Assembly: GCA_028282865.1 (NCBI GenBank)
Contig: JANQHA010000649.1
Location: 1 to 6,534, forward strand
Origin: Oligoflexales bacterium
GTDB lineage: Bacteria; Bdellovibrionota_B; Oligoflexia; Oligoflexales; CACXFL01
Direction: 5' to 3'
Length of the DNA stretch: 6,534 nucleotides
This document shows, one piece after another, positions 1 through 6,318 of the stretch. Position numbers and translations under genes: made by a program. Position 1 is the stretch's first letter, and every line of letters begins with the position of its first letter. Under the pieces are notes generated by a model, which saw only the letters and a list, made by a program, of their open reading frames with translations, was not told the DNA's origin and searched no databases.

Positions 1-915
1 CAGCTCTCTACTGTAGATCTTTTTATCAACAGGTTTTCTTGTTGCCTTACTGTCATATAAAGGTGCAACAATCACAGGAGCACGCTTTTGGCTCTTGGCT
101 TCGGCAATAAGTTTGTCTCGACGCCGAAAGTGCAGACGGCTTCGAATATCTGGTATTTTGACACCGTCGCCGACCTGAATTGCATCATCGTAGGACTGAG
201 ACTGAACCAATGCGACCGAGGTTTGTTTTTTAACCTCAACAATTTTAATGCGACCAACATTTTCGTTTTTGAAAGATAGCCAGCTACCATCGGCTGGATG
301 CAGCTTATCGACCCTCGGACGAACAACCGGCATAATATCATCGACTTTTACACCCTGCTGCCTGCCTCCAGATAAACTGATGTACCTACCCTGAGTCGAT
401 ATCACCCGCATATCAACCGGCAATCGATCTATCATCCGAAATACCAGCTGCTCAATTTTTTCTTTCAACTGTTTATCAGAAACGGTGGTTAACGAAGGCC
501 GCGAGAATACATCGGTTTCATTTATTAACGAATTGAATTCGACACTCATAATCCGCGCGACCAGTCTTAAAGTTTCGGCCCCCACGACCACATTAAGGCT
601 CGCAAAAGCATCGAGCTCATAGCGACTTTTTAACTCGGCCCTATTTTCTGGGGTCGCCCAAAGCTTAGAAACAAGGTTACGGTTAGCAACCCTAAAGCGT
701 TTCGAATTTACAACCGCCTGGTAGAATAGTTTGTCTATCTTTGTTTGAAACGCGGAAGATAAGGGTTGATTCGAAGCCTCCTCCCATTGAACAGGAATCA
801 CGCCCATATTTTCTACCTTGGGTAAAACATTGGCCTGACCAAAAGCTATCCCTGCCGAAAAAAATAGAAGAGTCGTAATAAAACTATATCTTCTCAACCT
901 GATGATTCGATCCAT
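1..915 (-). CDS. Exported protein of unknown function, C-terminus cut off by the window edge
   Basis: I translated this frame by hand from the ATG at 915. It stays open for 305 codons to the left edge with no stop, so the 3' end is missing. The N-terminus is a typical signal peptide: basic residues 1-10 (MDRIIRLRRY), a hydrophobic core at about 11-25, then AFGQA with likely cleavage after residue 26 or 28. The mature part looks alpha/beta. Residues 50-160 alternate helices and strands in a way that recalls periplasmic CsgG/TolB-N-like domains. Residues 178-193 (ISLSGGRQQGVKVDD) and 246-253 (IQVGDGVK) resemble the 'GxxxGVKxGD' turns of SH3-like beta domains, as in FlgT C-termini. These are impressions of fold, not homology. 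From about 259 on the chain becomes strongly basic and probably a linker. The start lies inside spoVR with a 32-nt overlap, and a Shine-Dalgarno-like AAGGTGAG sits 5 nt upstream, so translation is probably coupled to spoVR. An envelope or outer-membrane-associated role is possible but unproven. Confidence 0.85.
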   Translation of the reverse strand, partial: MDRIIRLRRYSFITTLLFFSAGIAFGQANVLPKVENMGVIPVQWEEASNQPLSSAFQTKIDKLFYQAVVNSKRFRVANRNLVSKLWATPENRAELKSRYELDAFASLNVVVGAETLRLVARIMSVEFNSLINETDVFSRPSLTTVSDKQLKEKIEQLVFRMIDRLPVDMRVISTQGRYISLSGGRQQGVKVDDIMPVVRPRVDKLHPADGSWLSFKNENVGRIKIVEVKKQTSVALVQSQSYDDAIQVGDGVKIPDIRSRLHFRRRDKLIAEAKSQKRAPVIVAPLYDSKATRKPVDKKIYSREL

Positions 916-2374
916 CGAAACTCACCTTACGCTTAACATCCTCAACCAACGTCTCGATATGAACCGGACGTCCCCACACTTTATATAAATTTCTAAGCAC
1001 TTCGAGGGTAAACTCATGCTTAAGATCCATTCCATCATGCTGGTGGTGTAGCAACAATTCACCACGATTCTTATAGTTACCGTCAACGACTGAAATAATA
1101 GGTTGGCCAAAGTTGGTTAATTGTCTTAGTAAGCTTTGTTTGATCGCATTAAAGTCTCGGCTCGATATGATATACCTATTGGTCCTTGGGTCATAATCGT
1201 AAAGAAACATCTTAGTATTATGGCAAAAGTCTTCATCCAAGAACTCGTCAATGAAGGTAATGTCATTATGGAATTTACGGACCTCCATAAGTTTTTCGTC
1301 ACCTAAACCAAGCTGCTTATCCCAACTCGCTCGTTCTTTGGGATCATCGCAGTGAATATAATCAAGCCCAAATTGTCCACGGTCCCATCGATGCTTCACA
1401 TGCTTCAGCAATTCAACGCCCAACTTATAAGGGTTAAGCTGCCCAGGAGAGGTGGCAACCACGCCAGCATAGTGATCACAATAATCTATAATCTCCGAAT
1501 CGTTAAGCGGCGCTATTTTAGTCATCATATTACTGTGCCAGTAGGTAGCCCAACCCTCATTAATAATTTTTGTTTGGCCTTGGGGTGCAAAATAATAAGC
1601 CTCATTCCTGATAATCCTTACGATTTCACGCTGCCACTGCTCCAGTGGTCCAAACTCCAACAAAAAGCTCAAAACATCCCGGGCAGGCTCAGCTGGAAAT
1701 TTTTCGAACTGATTATATTTATCCTGCTGTATTTTTCTTTGATCTTCTAAGAAGTCTTTAGGATTCACGTAGGAGTCCATGTATTTCTTTGCTTCCATTT
1801 TAGGAACTTGTAGGCGCCTTTTAGCAATTTCATCACCAGCTTCTTGAGGAATTTTTTGCTCAAAAGGCGCATTAATATCGATTAAATTCTCTAGCGACAG
1901 CACGCTATCGATAAAATCTTCGACCTCATCGTGGCCAATATCTTCAATGAGACGCTTTACAATCGACGCATGGTTTGCCATCTGATCAAGCATCTTACGG
2001 TTGGTCTTTGAAAACCAATAATTATTTTTAAAGAAGTCGCAGTGGCCATACACATGAGCAATCACCGTCTTTTGAAACACCATGCTATTAGCCCGTAATA
2101 AGTAGGCATAACAAGGATCGGTATTGATCACCATCTCATAAATAATCGAAAGGCCGTAAGTGTAGCTCTTAGCAATACGCTCGTACTCCATGCCGAAGCG
2201 CCAATGCGGATAACGAGTAGGAAAGCCGCCATATGCAGCGATCTCAGCGAGTTGGTTATAATCAATCATTTCGAAAATAGTTTCAAAGAAATCCAAACCA
2301 GCTTCACGGGCTTTTTCAGCAAGCGAATCTGCTAGCTCCTGTAGCTCAGGACTTAAACGGGTATCAACAAGCAT
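884..2374 (-). CDS. spoVR: SpoVR/YcgB family protein
   Basis: A full-length SpoVR-family protein of 496 residues; E. coli YcgB is about 510. The family was named for a Bacillus spore cortex gene and is widespread in non-sporulating bacteria, usually beside prkA and yeaH/yhbH. Its biochemical activity is not firmly established. Hallmark stretches I recognise are PHWRFGMEY (56-64), HVYGHCDFFKNN (107-118), NEAYYFAPQ (257-265), NEGWATYWH (272-280), NPYKLG (314-319) and HQHDGMDL (444-451). The invariant His and Glu residues (H107, H111, E258, E273, H280) could bind a metal, which is inference. There is no signal peptide or membrane segment, so it is probably cytosolic. The ATG follows the yeaH stop by 2 nt (TAG-AC-ATG), with GAAAGGG nine bases upstream, so it is co-translated with yeaH. 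The end overlaps the next gene by 32 nt. I see no damage to the frame. Confidence 0.96.
   Translation of the reverse strand: MLVDTRLSPELQELADSLAEKAREAGLDFFETIFEMIDYNQLAEIAAYGGFPTRYPHWRFGMEYERIAKSYTYGLSIIYEMVINTDPCYAYLLRANSMVFQKTVIAHVYGHCDFFKNNYWFSKTNRKMLDQMANHASIVKRLIEDIGHDEVEDFIDSVLSLENLIDINAPFEQKIPQEAGDEIAKRRLQVPKMEAKKYMDSYVNPKDFLEDQRKIQQDKYNQFEKFPAEPARDVLSFLLEFGPLEQWQREIVRIIRNEAYYFAPQGQTKIINEGWATYWHSNMMTKIAPLNDSEIIDYCDHYAGVVATSPGQLNPYKLGVELLKHVKHRWDRGQFGLDYIHCDDPKERASWDKQLGLGDEKLMEVRKFHNDITFIDEFLDEDFCHNTKMFLYDYDPRTNRYIISSRDFNAIKQSLLRQLTNFGQPIISVVDGNYKNRGELLLHHQHDGMDLKHEFTLEVLRNLYKVWGRPVHIETLVEDVKRKVSFDGSNHQVEKI
921..928 (-). promoter_or_regulatory. Shine-Dalgarno for the exported protein, inside spoVR
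   Basis: The minus strand reads AAGGTGAG, then TTTCG, then ATG at 915. A purine-rich site at the right distance inside the spoVR coding region supports this ATG as the real start. It also supports the 32-nt overlap with spoVR. Confidence 0.6.
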
Positions 2375-2376
2375 GT

Positions 2377-3492
2377 CTATTTACCCTTTCCTAAAAAGGT
2401 TTTTAAAGCATCCACGATCGCATCACGATCTTTGATCTGCGAAGTAATTAATTGCTCGTGGCTCTCACCAAAGTGCTTGTGCAAGTCTCGTAAAAACTGT
2501 CCCGAACCGTACCTAGATTCTACCTGCCCATAGCAAAAGGCATTAGATACAGGCATCAATGTTGATTCGAGTAATTTCATGCAATCTGCGGTGTCATTGC
2601 CTGACCAATTGTCACCATCGGAAAAATGAAATAGATAAATATTCCATTCGCTAGGATTAAAATTTTCCTCAATCATTTTGACCGCTAGCTTATAAGCCGA
2701 ACTAATCAAAGTCCCGCCAGACTCTTTAGTTCGGTAAAAAGTATCCTCATCAACTTCCCGAGCAGTGGCATCATGAATGATATACCTTCGCTCAATACCT
2801 TGGTACTGAGTGCGTAGCCAGGTGTCCAGCCAAAAGCTAGTTAACCGAACAACCTCTTTCTGTTCATCTCCCATCGACCCAGAAACATCCATCATGTACA
2901 AGATGACTGCATTAGCGATGGGTTCATTAATCACTTTATAAGATCTGTAACGCTTGTCTTCTTTAATAGGAACAATGACCGGATCATTTGGGTCGTAGGT
3001 TCCCAAACTAATAGACCTTTTAAGAGCCTCTTTGTAGGTACGCCTAAAATGTTTTAAAGACTCGGGGCCCTGGCGAAGAATACCTGTATATTTATAATGC
3101 TTGTCTTCAACATTTTTCTTACCCTTGTTCTCAATATTTGGAAGTTCTAGCTCTTCGCCAAGAATCTGAGCTAACTCTTCCAGAGTCACGTCTACCTCTA
3201 ACGTGTGTTGCCCTTCTTGATCGCCCGCCTCACCTTCACCTTCTCCAGGTTGCGGCTGGCCTTGACTAACTTCATCCCCTGGCTCACCTTCACCTTGGCC
3301 TACGCCACCTTGTTGGTCAGTTCCGAACTGAAATTTAGGTATATCAATCCTGGGTAACGGTATCGTTACCTGTTTTTTTCCTTGTCTGCCTATAAGGTCA
3401 CCGTTAGAAATGAACTTACGCAGCTCTTTCTTAACCTTACCCTTAATGATCTTGCGGAATCGGTTTAGATCCGACTCCATTTTCATTGGCAT
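2377..3492 (-). CDS. yeaH: DUF444 protein YeaH/YhbH, VWA-like with MIDAS motif
   Basis: The protein has 371 residues, somewhat shorter than E. coli YeaH (about 427) and B. subtilis YhbH (about 392). The N-terminus (1-57) is basic and carries the family pattern [14 protein letters not shown] (44-57). Residues 58-95 form an acidic Gly/Glu/Gln linker. The C-terminal half is von Willebrand A-like: strand [13 protein letters not shown] (195-207) gives the MIDAS DxSxS at D202, S204 and S206, SGGT gives T261, and FSDGDNW gives D292/D294. Such domains bind Mg or Mn and contact protein partners. Next to an AAA+ ATPase this suggests YeaH is the adaptor or partner of PrkA, by analogy with MoxR-VWA pairs (inference). 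No signal peptide or membrane segment is seen. Three Met codons (1, 3 and 5) could start it; GAGG 8 nt before the first favours position 3492. It lies 15 nt after prkA and 2 nt before spoVR. Confidence 0.95.
   Translation of the reverse strand: MPMKMESDLNRFRKIIKGKVKKELRKFISNGDLIGRQGKKQVTIPLPRIDIPKFQFGTDQQGGVGQGEGEPGDEVSQGQPQPGEGEGEAGDQEGQHTLEVDVTLEELAQILGEELELPNIENKGKKNVEDKHYKYTGILRQGPESLKHFRRTYKEALKRSISLGTYDPNDPVIVPIKEDKRYRSYKVINEPIANAVILYMMDVSGSMGDEQKEVVRLTSFWLDTWLRTQYQGIERRYIIHDATAREVDEDTFYRTKESGGTLISSAYKLAVKMIEENFNPSEWNIYLFHFSDGDNWSGNDTADCMKLLESTLMPVSNAFCYGQVESRYGSGQFLRDLHKHFGESHEQLITSQIKDRDAIVDALKTFLGKGK
3229..3296 (-). repeat. Direct 14-mer repeat in the YeaH acidic linker
   Basis: The plus-strand word CTCACCTTCACCTT occurs at 3229-3242 and again at 3283-3296, exactly 54 nt (18 codons) apart and in frame. 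On the coding strand both copies encode the GEGE parts of the Gly/Glu/Gln-rich linker. The spacing suggests the linker grew by an in-frame duplication that has since diverged, and that its length may vary between strains. Confidence 0.6.
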
Positions 3493-3500
3493 AAGAGAGA

Positions 3501-3504
3501 CCTC
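3501..3504 (-). promoter_or_regulatory. Shine-Dalgarno that selects the first yeaH ATG
   Basis: GAGG on the minus strand lies 8 nt before the ATG at 3492. The ATGs at 3486 and 3480 would be 14 and 20 nt away, too far, so the first Met is preferred. The site overlaps no coding sequence and sits in the 15-nt gap after the prkA stop. Confidence 0.5.
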
Positions 3505-3507
3505 ATG

Positions 3508-5577
3508 TTACGAGGGTTTTGCACCAGATTTTACAACATCACCACGAGCGAAAACACTCGCAACAAATCCAAGTGCGTCGTTTGCACAAACTTCGCAGTA
3601 TCCGTGATTTTTAATCAGCCGATTCTTGACTACATCAATTTTTTCTTGAGCTTCCTTATCCACGACCTTAGAGACTAGACTAGTCAATTTAATCGTGTCT
3701 TTTTGGTCTTCAAACAACTTCAACTCAAGAGCCCGATGCAGGCGTTCATTAGTGCGAAAATCAAACTCCTTACCATCTAAGGCCAGCGCACCAATGTAAT
3801 TCATAATCTCCCGGCGAAAATCGTCTTTGCGGCTTTCGGCAATATCTATCTTAGCCTCAATAGACCTCATAAGCCTCTCATTAGGCTCTTCCTCTGCCCC
3901 CGTGAATGGATTGCGGATCTTTTCTTTCTGGGTATACGCTTTGACGTTATCAATATAGTTGCCACAAAGCTTCTCAATTGCTCCTTCATCTGCAGAAATC
4001 GCGCGCTGAACTTCGTGCTTAACAATATTTTCGTATTCTTGTTTTACTAGAGACAGAAGCTCTTTGTAGCGCTTACGCACTTCGTCATCACTGATGAGTG
4101 AGTGAGCTTTAAGCCCCGACTCAAGCTCGTTTAGGATAATAAAAGGGTTAATACAGCCTTCCCCTTTATCGACAACCAAGGAGTTAGAAATCTTATCCTG
4201 GATATAACGAGGGCTGATTCCTTCCATCCCCTCACGATTGGTTTCTTTACGAAGCTCTTTCACATTGTCTTCAGTGAACCCAGGAATGGTCCGGCCATTA
4301 TATAGTTTAAGCTTCTGCAAGATCGTTAGATTTGCTTTTTTAGGCTCTTCAAGTCGAGTAAGGATCGCCCACATTGAAGCCATCTCCACCGTATGGGGAG
4401 CTATATGGATATGAGGAACTGTTTCAGGGTTAAAATCTTTTTTATAAATCCTCATCTCTTGATCTAAGCGAGTGATGTAGGGAACGTCGATTTTAACTGT
4501 CCGATCTCGCAAGGCTTCCATAAACTCATTATTTTGAAGTTTTCGATATTCTGGCTCGTTAGTATGGCCGATGATAACCTCGTCGATATCTGTTTGAGCA
4601 AACTTCTTAGGCTTGATCTTATGCTCTTGAGAGGCCGTTAAAAGATCGTAAAGAAACGCAACATCCAGCTTAAGAACCTCAACAAACTCAATAATGCCCC
4701 GATTAGCTACGTTGAACTCCCCATCGAAGTTGAATGCACGAGGATCGGAATCAGAGCCATACTCGGCAATCTTTCGGTAATTAATATCACCAGTTAATTC
4801 AGTTGAATCTTGGTTCTTTTCATCTTTTGGCTGAAAGGTTCCAATACCTACCCGGTCCTTTTCAGAAAGCACAAACCTGCGAACCTTAATGTGGTTCTGA
4901 ATCAGCTTATTCCAGTCGCCGTTGTAATGCTTCATTAGTTCGCTATAAACAAACCGGCATGCTGGGTTTAAGTCTCCCTCGACATAAACGCGTTTAGCAC
5001 GATCTCGGTTCTTGTTTAGCATATTCAAAACTTGTTCTCGGCGCTCACTTGGCAAAAGCTTCAACGGCTCTTCATGCATAGGAGAAGGCATCTCATCTTC
5101 CATGCCAAGGACTTCATTGAGGTTGGTCCAAGTGTATGTATACATAGCCCCTTCAGGGTTTCTTGAGTACAGCTCTAAACCTTTTTTAAGCATCCTAGCA
5201 ATGGTAGATTTCGCAGACCCAACTGGTCCATGCAAAAGAACAACCCTTTTTTCCGGGCCGTAACGATTTGCTCCTGCTATAAAAACATTCACTAACTTTT
5301 GGATATGTACATCCAAGCCAAAAACAGCATCTTTGCCGTTATCGATCGGGTCTTCAAAAAACTTATATCTGGTGATTTTTTTCTTATATTCAGTATAAGT
5401 ATCGCTACCGTAGCTTAGAATCATGTCCGCTACACGCTGGAAAGCTGTCCTAGCAATCTGCGGACGCTCCACGACCATGTTCAAATAGTCTTCGAAGCTG
5501 CCTTCCCAGTGAAGCTCATCATAATGCTTAGCAAAACCGTCTTTGGTCACCTCTTTGATTATCGAAGCAGCGTCCAT
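3508..5577 (-). CDS. prkA: PrkA family AAA+ protein / serine protein kinase
   Basis: The protein has 689 residues, longer than E. coli YeaG (about 644) and B. subtilis PrkA (about 631). The AAA_PrkA ATPase core spans about residues 60-400. Walker A is GPVGSAKST (117-125), where the family usually has GPVGGGKS; the essential K123 and S124 are kept. The diagnostic [12 protein letters not shown] is at 165-176. A Walker B-like NRGIIEFVE is at 292-300, a sensor-like HTNEPEY at 338-344, and ALRDR (355-359) supplies candidate arginine fingers. The PrkA C-terminal domain is clear from LQKLKLYNG (420-428), [13 protein letters not shown] (433-445) and [18 protein letters not shown] (448-465). Family members are reported as serine kinases involved in starvation or sporulation responses, and a protease activity has also been proposed. 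The tail carries CEVC (661-664). No signal peptide is seen. The ATG at 5577 has AGGGG 8 nt upstream. It is the first gene of the prkA-yeaH-spoVR module. Confidence 0.97.
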   Translation of the reverse strand: MDAASIIKEVTKDGFAKHYDELHWEGSFEDYLNMVVERPQIARTAFQRVADMILSYGSDTYTEYKKKITRYKFFEDPIDNGKDAVFGLDVHIQKLVNVFIAGANRYGPEKRVVLLHGPVGSAKSTIARMLKKGLELYSRNPEGAMYTYTWTNLNEVLGMEDEMPSPMHEEPLKLLPSERREQVLNMLNKNRDRAKRVYVEGDLNPACRFVYSELMKHYNGDWNKLIQNHIKVRRFVLSEKDRVGIGTFQPKDEKNQDSTELTGDINYRKIAEYGSDSDPRAFNFDGEFNVANRGIIEFVEVLKLDVAFLYDLLTASQEHKIKPKKFAQTDIDEVIIGHTNEPEYRKLQNNEFMEALRDRTVKIDVPYITRLDQEMRIYKKDFNPETVPHIHIAPHTVEMASMWAILTRLEEPKKANLTILQKLKLYNGRTIPGFTEDNVKELRKETNREGMEGISPRYIQDKISNSLVVDKGEGCINPFIILNELESGLKAHSLISDDEVRKRYKELLSLVKQEYENIVKHEVQRAISADEGAIEKLCGNYIDNVKAYTQKEKIRNPFTGAEEEPNERLMRSIEAKIDIAESRKDDFRREIMNYIGALALDGKEFDFRTNERLHRALELKLFEDQKDTIKLTSLVSKVVDKEAQEKIDVVKNRLIKNHGYCEVCANDALGFVASVFARGDVVKSGAKPS

Positions 5578-5581
5578 ATTT

Positions 5582-5644
5582 CTATCCCCTACCAGTTAGT
5601 AAATAATTATCAGTATTTGCAACAAGCATCACGGCTGAATGCAC
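5582..5644 (-). CDS. Possible 20-codon leader peptide upstream of prkA
   Basis: A short frame starts at GTG (5644), has an in-frame ATG at 5629 and ends with TAG at 5582-5584. GAGG lies 7 nt before the GTG. Its stop directly abuts the prkA ribosome binding site (AGGGG, 5586-5590), so ribosomes ending here would cover or free that site. The peptide, with GTG read as Met, is [20 protein letters not shown]. It shows no run of one amino acid as in attenuator leaders. A frame this short can arise by chance, so this is a weak call, listed because the start site and stop position both fit a coupled leader ORF. Confidence 0.2.
   Translation of the reverse strand: MHSAVMLVANTDNYLLTGRG
5586..5590 (-). 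promoter_or_regulatory. Ribosome binding site of prkA
   Basis: The minus strand reads AGGGG, then 8 nt, then the ATG at 5577. It is a partial match to the Shine-Dalgarno consensus. It is the only purine-rich site close to this start. Confidence 0.45.
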
Positions 5645-5661
5645 GAAAGATCCTCGTTAAT

Positions 5662-5690
5662 ATGATATCACAGGAAAGAGTGCCAGGGAA
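5662..5690 (-). promoter_or_regulatory. Candidate extended -10 promoter for the prkA operon
   Basis: On the minus strand TATCAT (5662-5667, five of six matches to TATAAT) is preceded by TG and one base, the extended -10 arrangement. A poor -35 (TTCCCT, 5685-5690) sits 17 nt upstream. A weak -35 with an extended -10 is compatible with a stationary-phase sigma factor or an activator, as would suit this operon, but that is inference. Transcription would start near 5655 and give a leader of about 78 nt. The same bases form the palindrome TGATATCA (5663-5670). Confidence 0.35.
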
Positions 5691-5804
5691 CTTATCAATA
5701 ATGACGGAGTAACCGTACTTAAAATTGAATAGTTTCTACGAATTAATTAGTAAGATCTGTGGCTTATAGGATTGTCAAAGAGGTTGACTAAAATCGTTTG
5801 GAGA

Positions 5805-5834
5805 GAAGAGAAGCCCCCTTCGGCGCCCCTCTTC
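5805..5834 (-). terminator. GC-rich hairpin just after the small secreted protein gene
   Basis: The minus strand can fold GAAGAGGGGCGCC, loop GAAG, back onto the complementary CTTCTCTTC side. The 13-position stem has one G-G mismatch and two G-U wobbles. The wobbles become A-C mismatches on the plus strand, so the fold favours minus-strand RNA. It begins 9 nt after the stop codon, where a terminator is expected. No strong T-run follows, so it may be a weak terminator or an RNA-stabilising 3' stem. Confidence 0.45.
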
Positions 5835-5842
5835 ATGTAGAC

Positions 5843-6253
5843 CTAAAATGTCACTGGAGCTGGATCAGGTGTTCGGCAGCAAACCCATTTATACTTAATC
5901 CTTCCCCAACACTCATAAAAGCCCGTGGCGTAACCTACGCATTCGTCCGCAGTATCCATATCTATGCTCCGTGAATAAAGCCCGTAAGAGTCCGCAGGAC
6001 AGTGCCAGTATTCTTCATAATAGCGGTCAATATGAGTTATCATATATTCAACAGCATCTTGAGCAGAGAGGTGTTCACGAGAGGAGACGATACCAGTGTC
6101 ACCACTGCCCATATCGCCTGTAGCAGTGTGACCTTCAGGACAAACTGGATCTAACGGCTCTGAGGGTTCGTAAGGGCCACCGGAAAAAGCCGTAAGCATT
6201 GAGGTGCCTACAAATGAGCTTAAAACAACCATAAACATTACTGCCAACTTCAT
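5843..6253 (-). CDS. Small secreted Cys-rich protein of unknown family
   Basis: The 136-residue product begins with a clear Sec signal peptide: K2, then a hydrophobic run at about 3-22, with possible cleavage near residues 21-25. The mature part starts with a Pro/Glu-rich segment (PYEPSEPLDP, 27-36). A Gly/Asp/Thr-rich stretch follows (about 44-55), then a compact, Tyr- and Trp-rich region (63-126). Six cysteines occur at 38, 85, 105, 115, 125 and 126. The even count and the spacing C-x9-C-x9-CC suggest three disulfides, which needs the periplasm or outside. There is no lipobox. I recognise no family. The start is well supported by AAGGAG 5 nt upstream and by the signal peptide. The gene is on the same strand as the prkA operon but separated by 265 nt and a hairpin, so it is probably its own unit. 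It is a real gene with unknown role. Confidence 0.8.
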   Translation of the reverse strand: MKLAVMFMVVLSSFVGTSMLTAFSGGPYEPSEPLDPVCPEGHTATGDMGSGDTGIVSSREHLSAQDAVEYMITHIDRYYEEYWHCPADSYGLYSRSIDMDTADECVGYATGFYECWGRIKYKWVCCRTPDPAPVTF

Positions 6254-6258
6254 AAAAA

Positions 6259-6264
6259 CTCCTT
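6259..6264 (-). promoter_or_regulatory. Strong Shine-Dalgarno of the small secreted protein gene
   Basis: AAGGAG on the minus strand lies 5 nt before the ATG at 6253. It is the best ribosome binding site in the window and supports both the start and efficient translation. Confidence 0.75.
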
Positions 6265-6289
6265 TTTAGATGAAATTAGTTAAGATTAG

Positions 6290-6318
6290 ATGTTACAAAA
6301 CAACTATAGGTTGTACAA
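6290..6318 (-). promoter_or_regulatory. Candidate promoter of the small secreted protein gene
   Basis: On the minus strand TTGTAC (6313-6318) is followed after 17 nt by TAACAT (6290-6295), each a partial match to the sigma70 boxes. Transcription would start near 6283, giving a leader of about 30 nt that includes the strong ribosome binding site. The spacer holds the inverted repeat ACAAC-TATAG-GTTGT (6300-6314), and TTGTACAA (6311-6318) is a palindrome, so a regulator could bind here. Confidence 0.35.

Larger units (their letters stand above)
5578..5842. other. Intergenic leader between the small secreted protein gene and prkA
   Basis: This 265-nt gap is AT-rich and holds no convincing gene apart from the doubtful leader ORF. 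It contains the hairpin after the upstream gene, the candidate prkA promoter, and a minor inverted repeat ACGG-N5-CCGT at 5704-5716. A perfect TTGACA hexamer is present on the minus strand at 5773-5778, but no fitting -10 follows it. The gap and the hairpin suggest that prkA has its own promoter and is not simply read through from upstream. Confidence 0.5.

Noticed and set aside
72..341. 89-codon minus-strand ORF near the left edge
   Set aside because: It lies in a different frame from the open 305-codon frame that carries the signal peptide and ribosome binding site, and is a shadow of that gene.
1352..1750. 132-codon plus-strand ORF inside spoVR
   Set aside because: It is fully antisense to the well-conserved SpoVR sequence and its translation has no domain features.
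5669..5685. Sigma54-like TGGCAC on the minus strand upstream of prkA
   Set aside because: E. coli yeaG is linked to nitrogen starvation, so I looked for a sigma54 site. At the -12 position the sequence reads CCTGT where TTGCA is expected, so the GC element is missing.
5509..5712. 67-codon plus-strand ORF across the prkA start
   Set aside because: It begins antisense inside prkA, has no recognisable product, and runs over the prkA promoter region. It is a shadow frame.
5773..5778. Perfect TTGACA on the minus strand as a -35 box for prkA
   Set aside because: No acceptable -10 lies 16-18 nt downstream; the sequences there are ATCTTA, TCTTAC and CTTACT.
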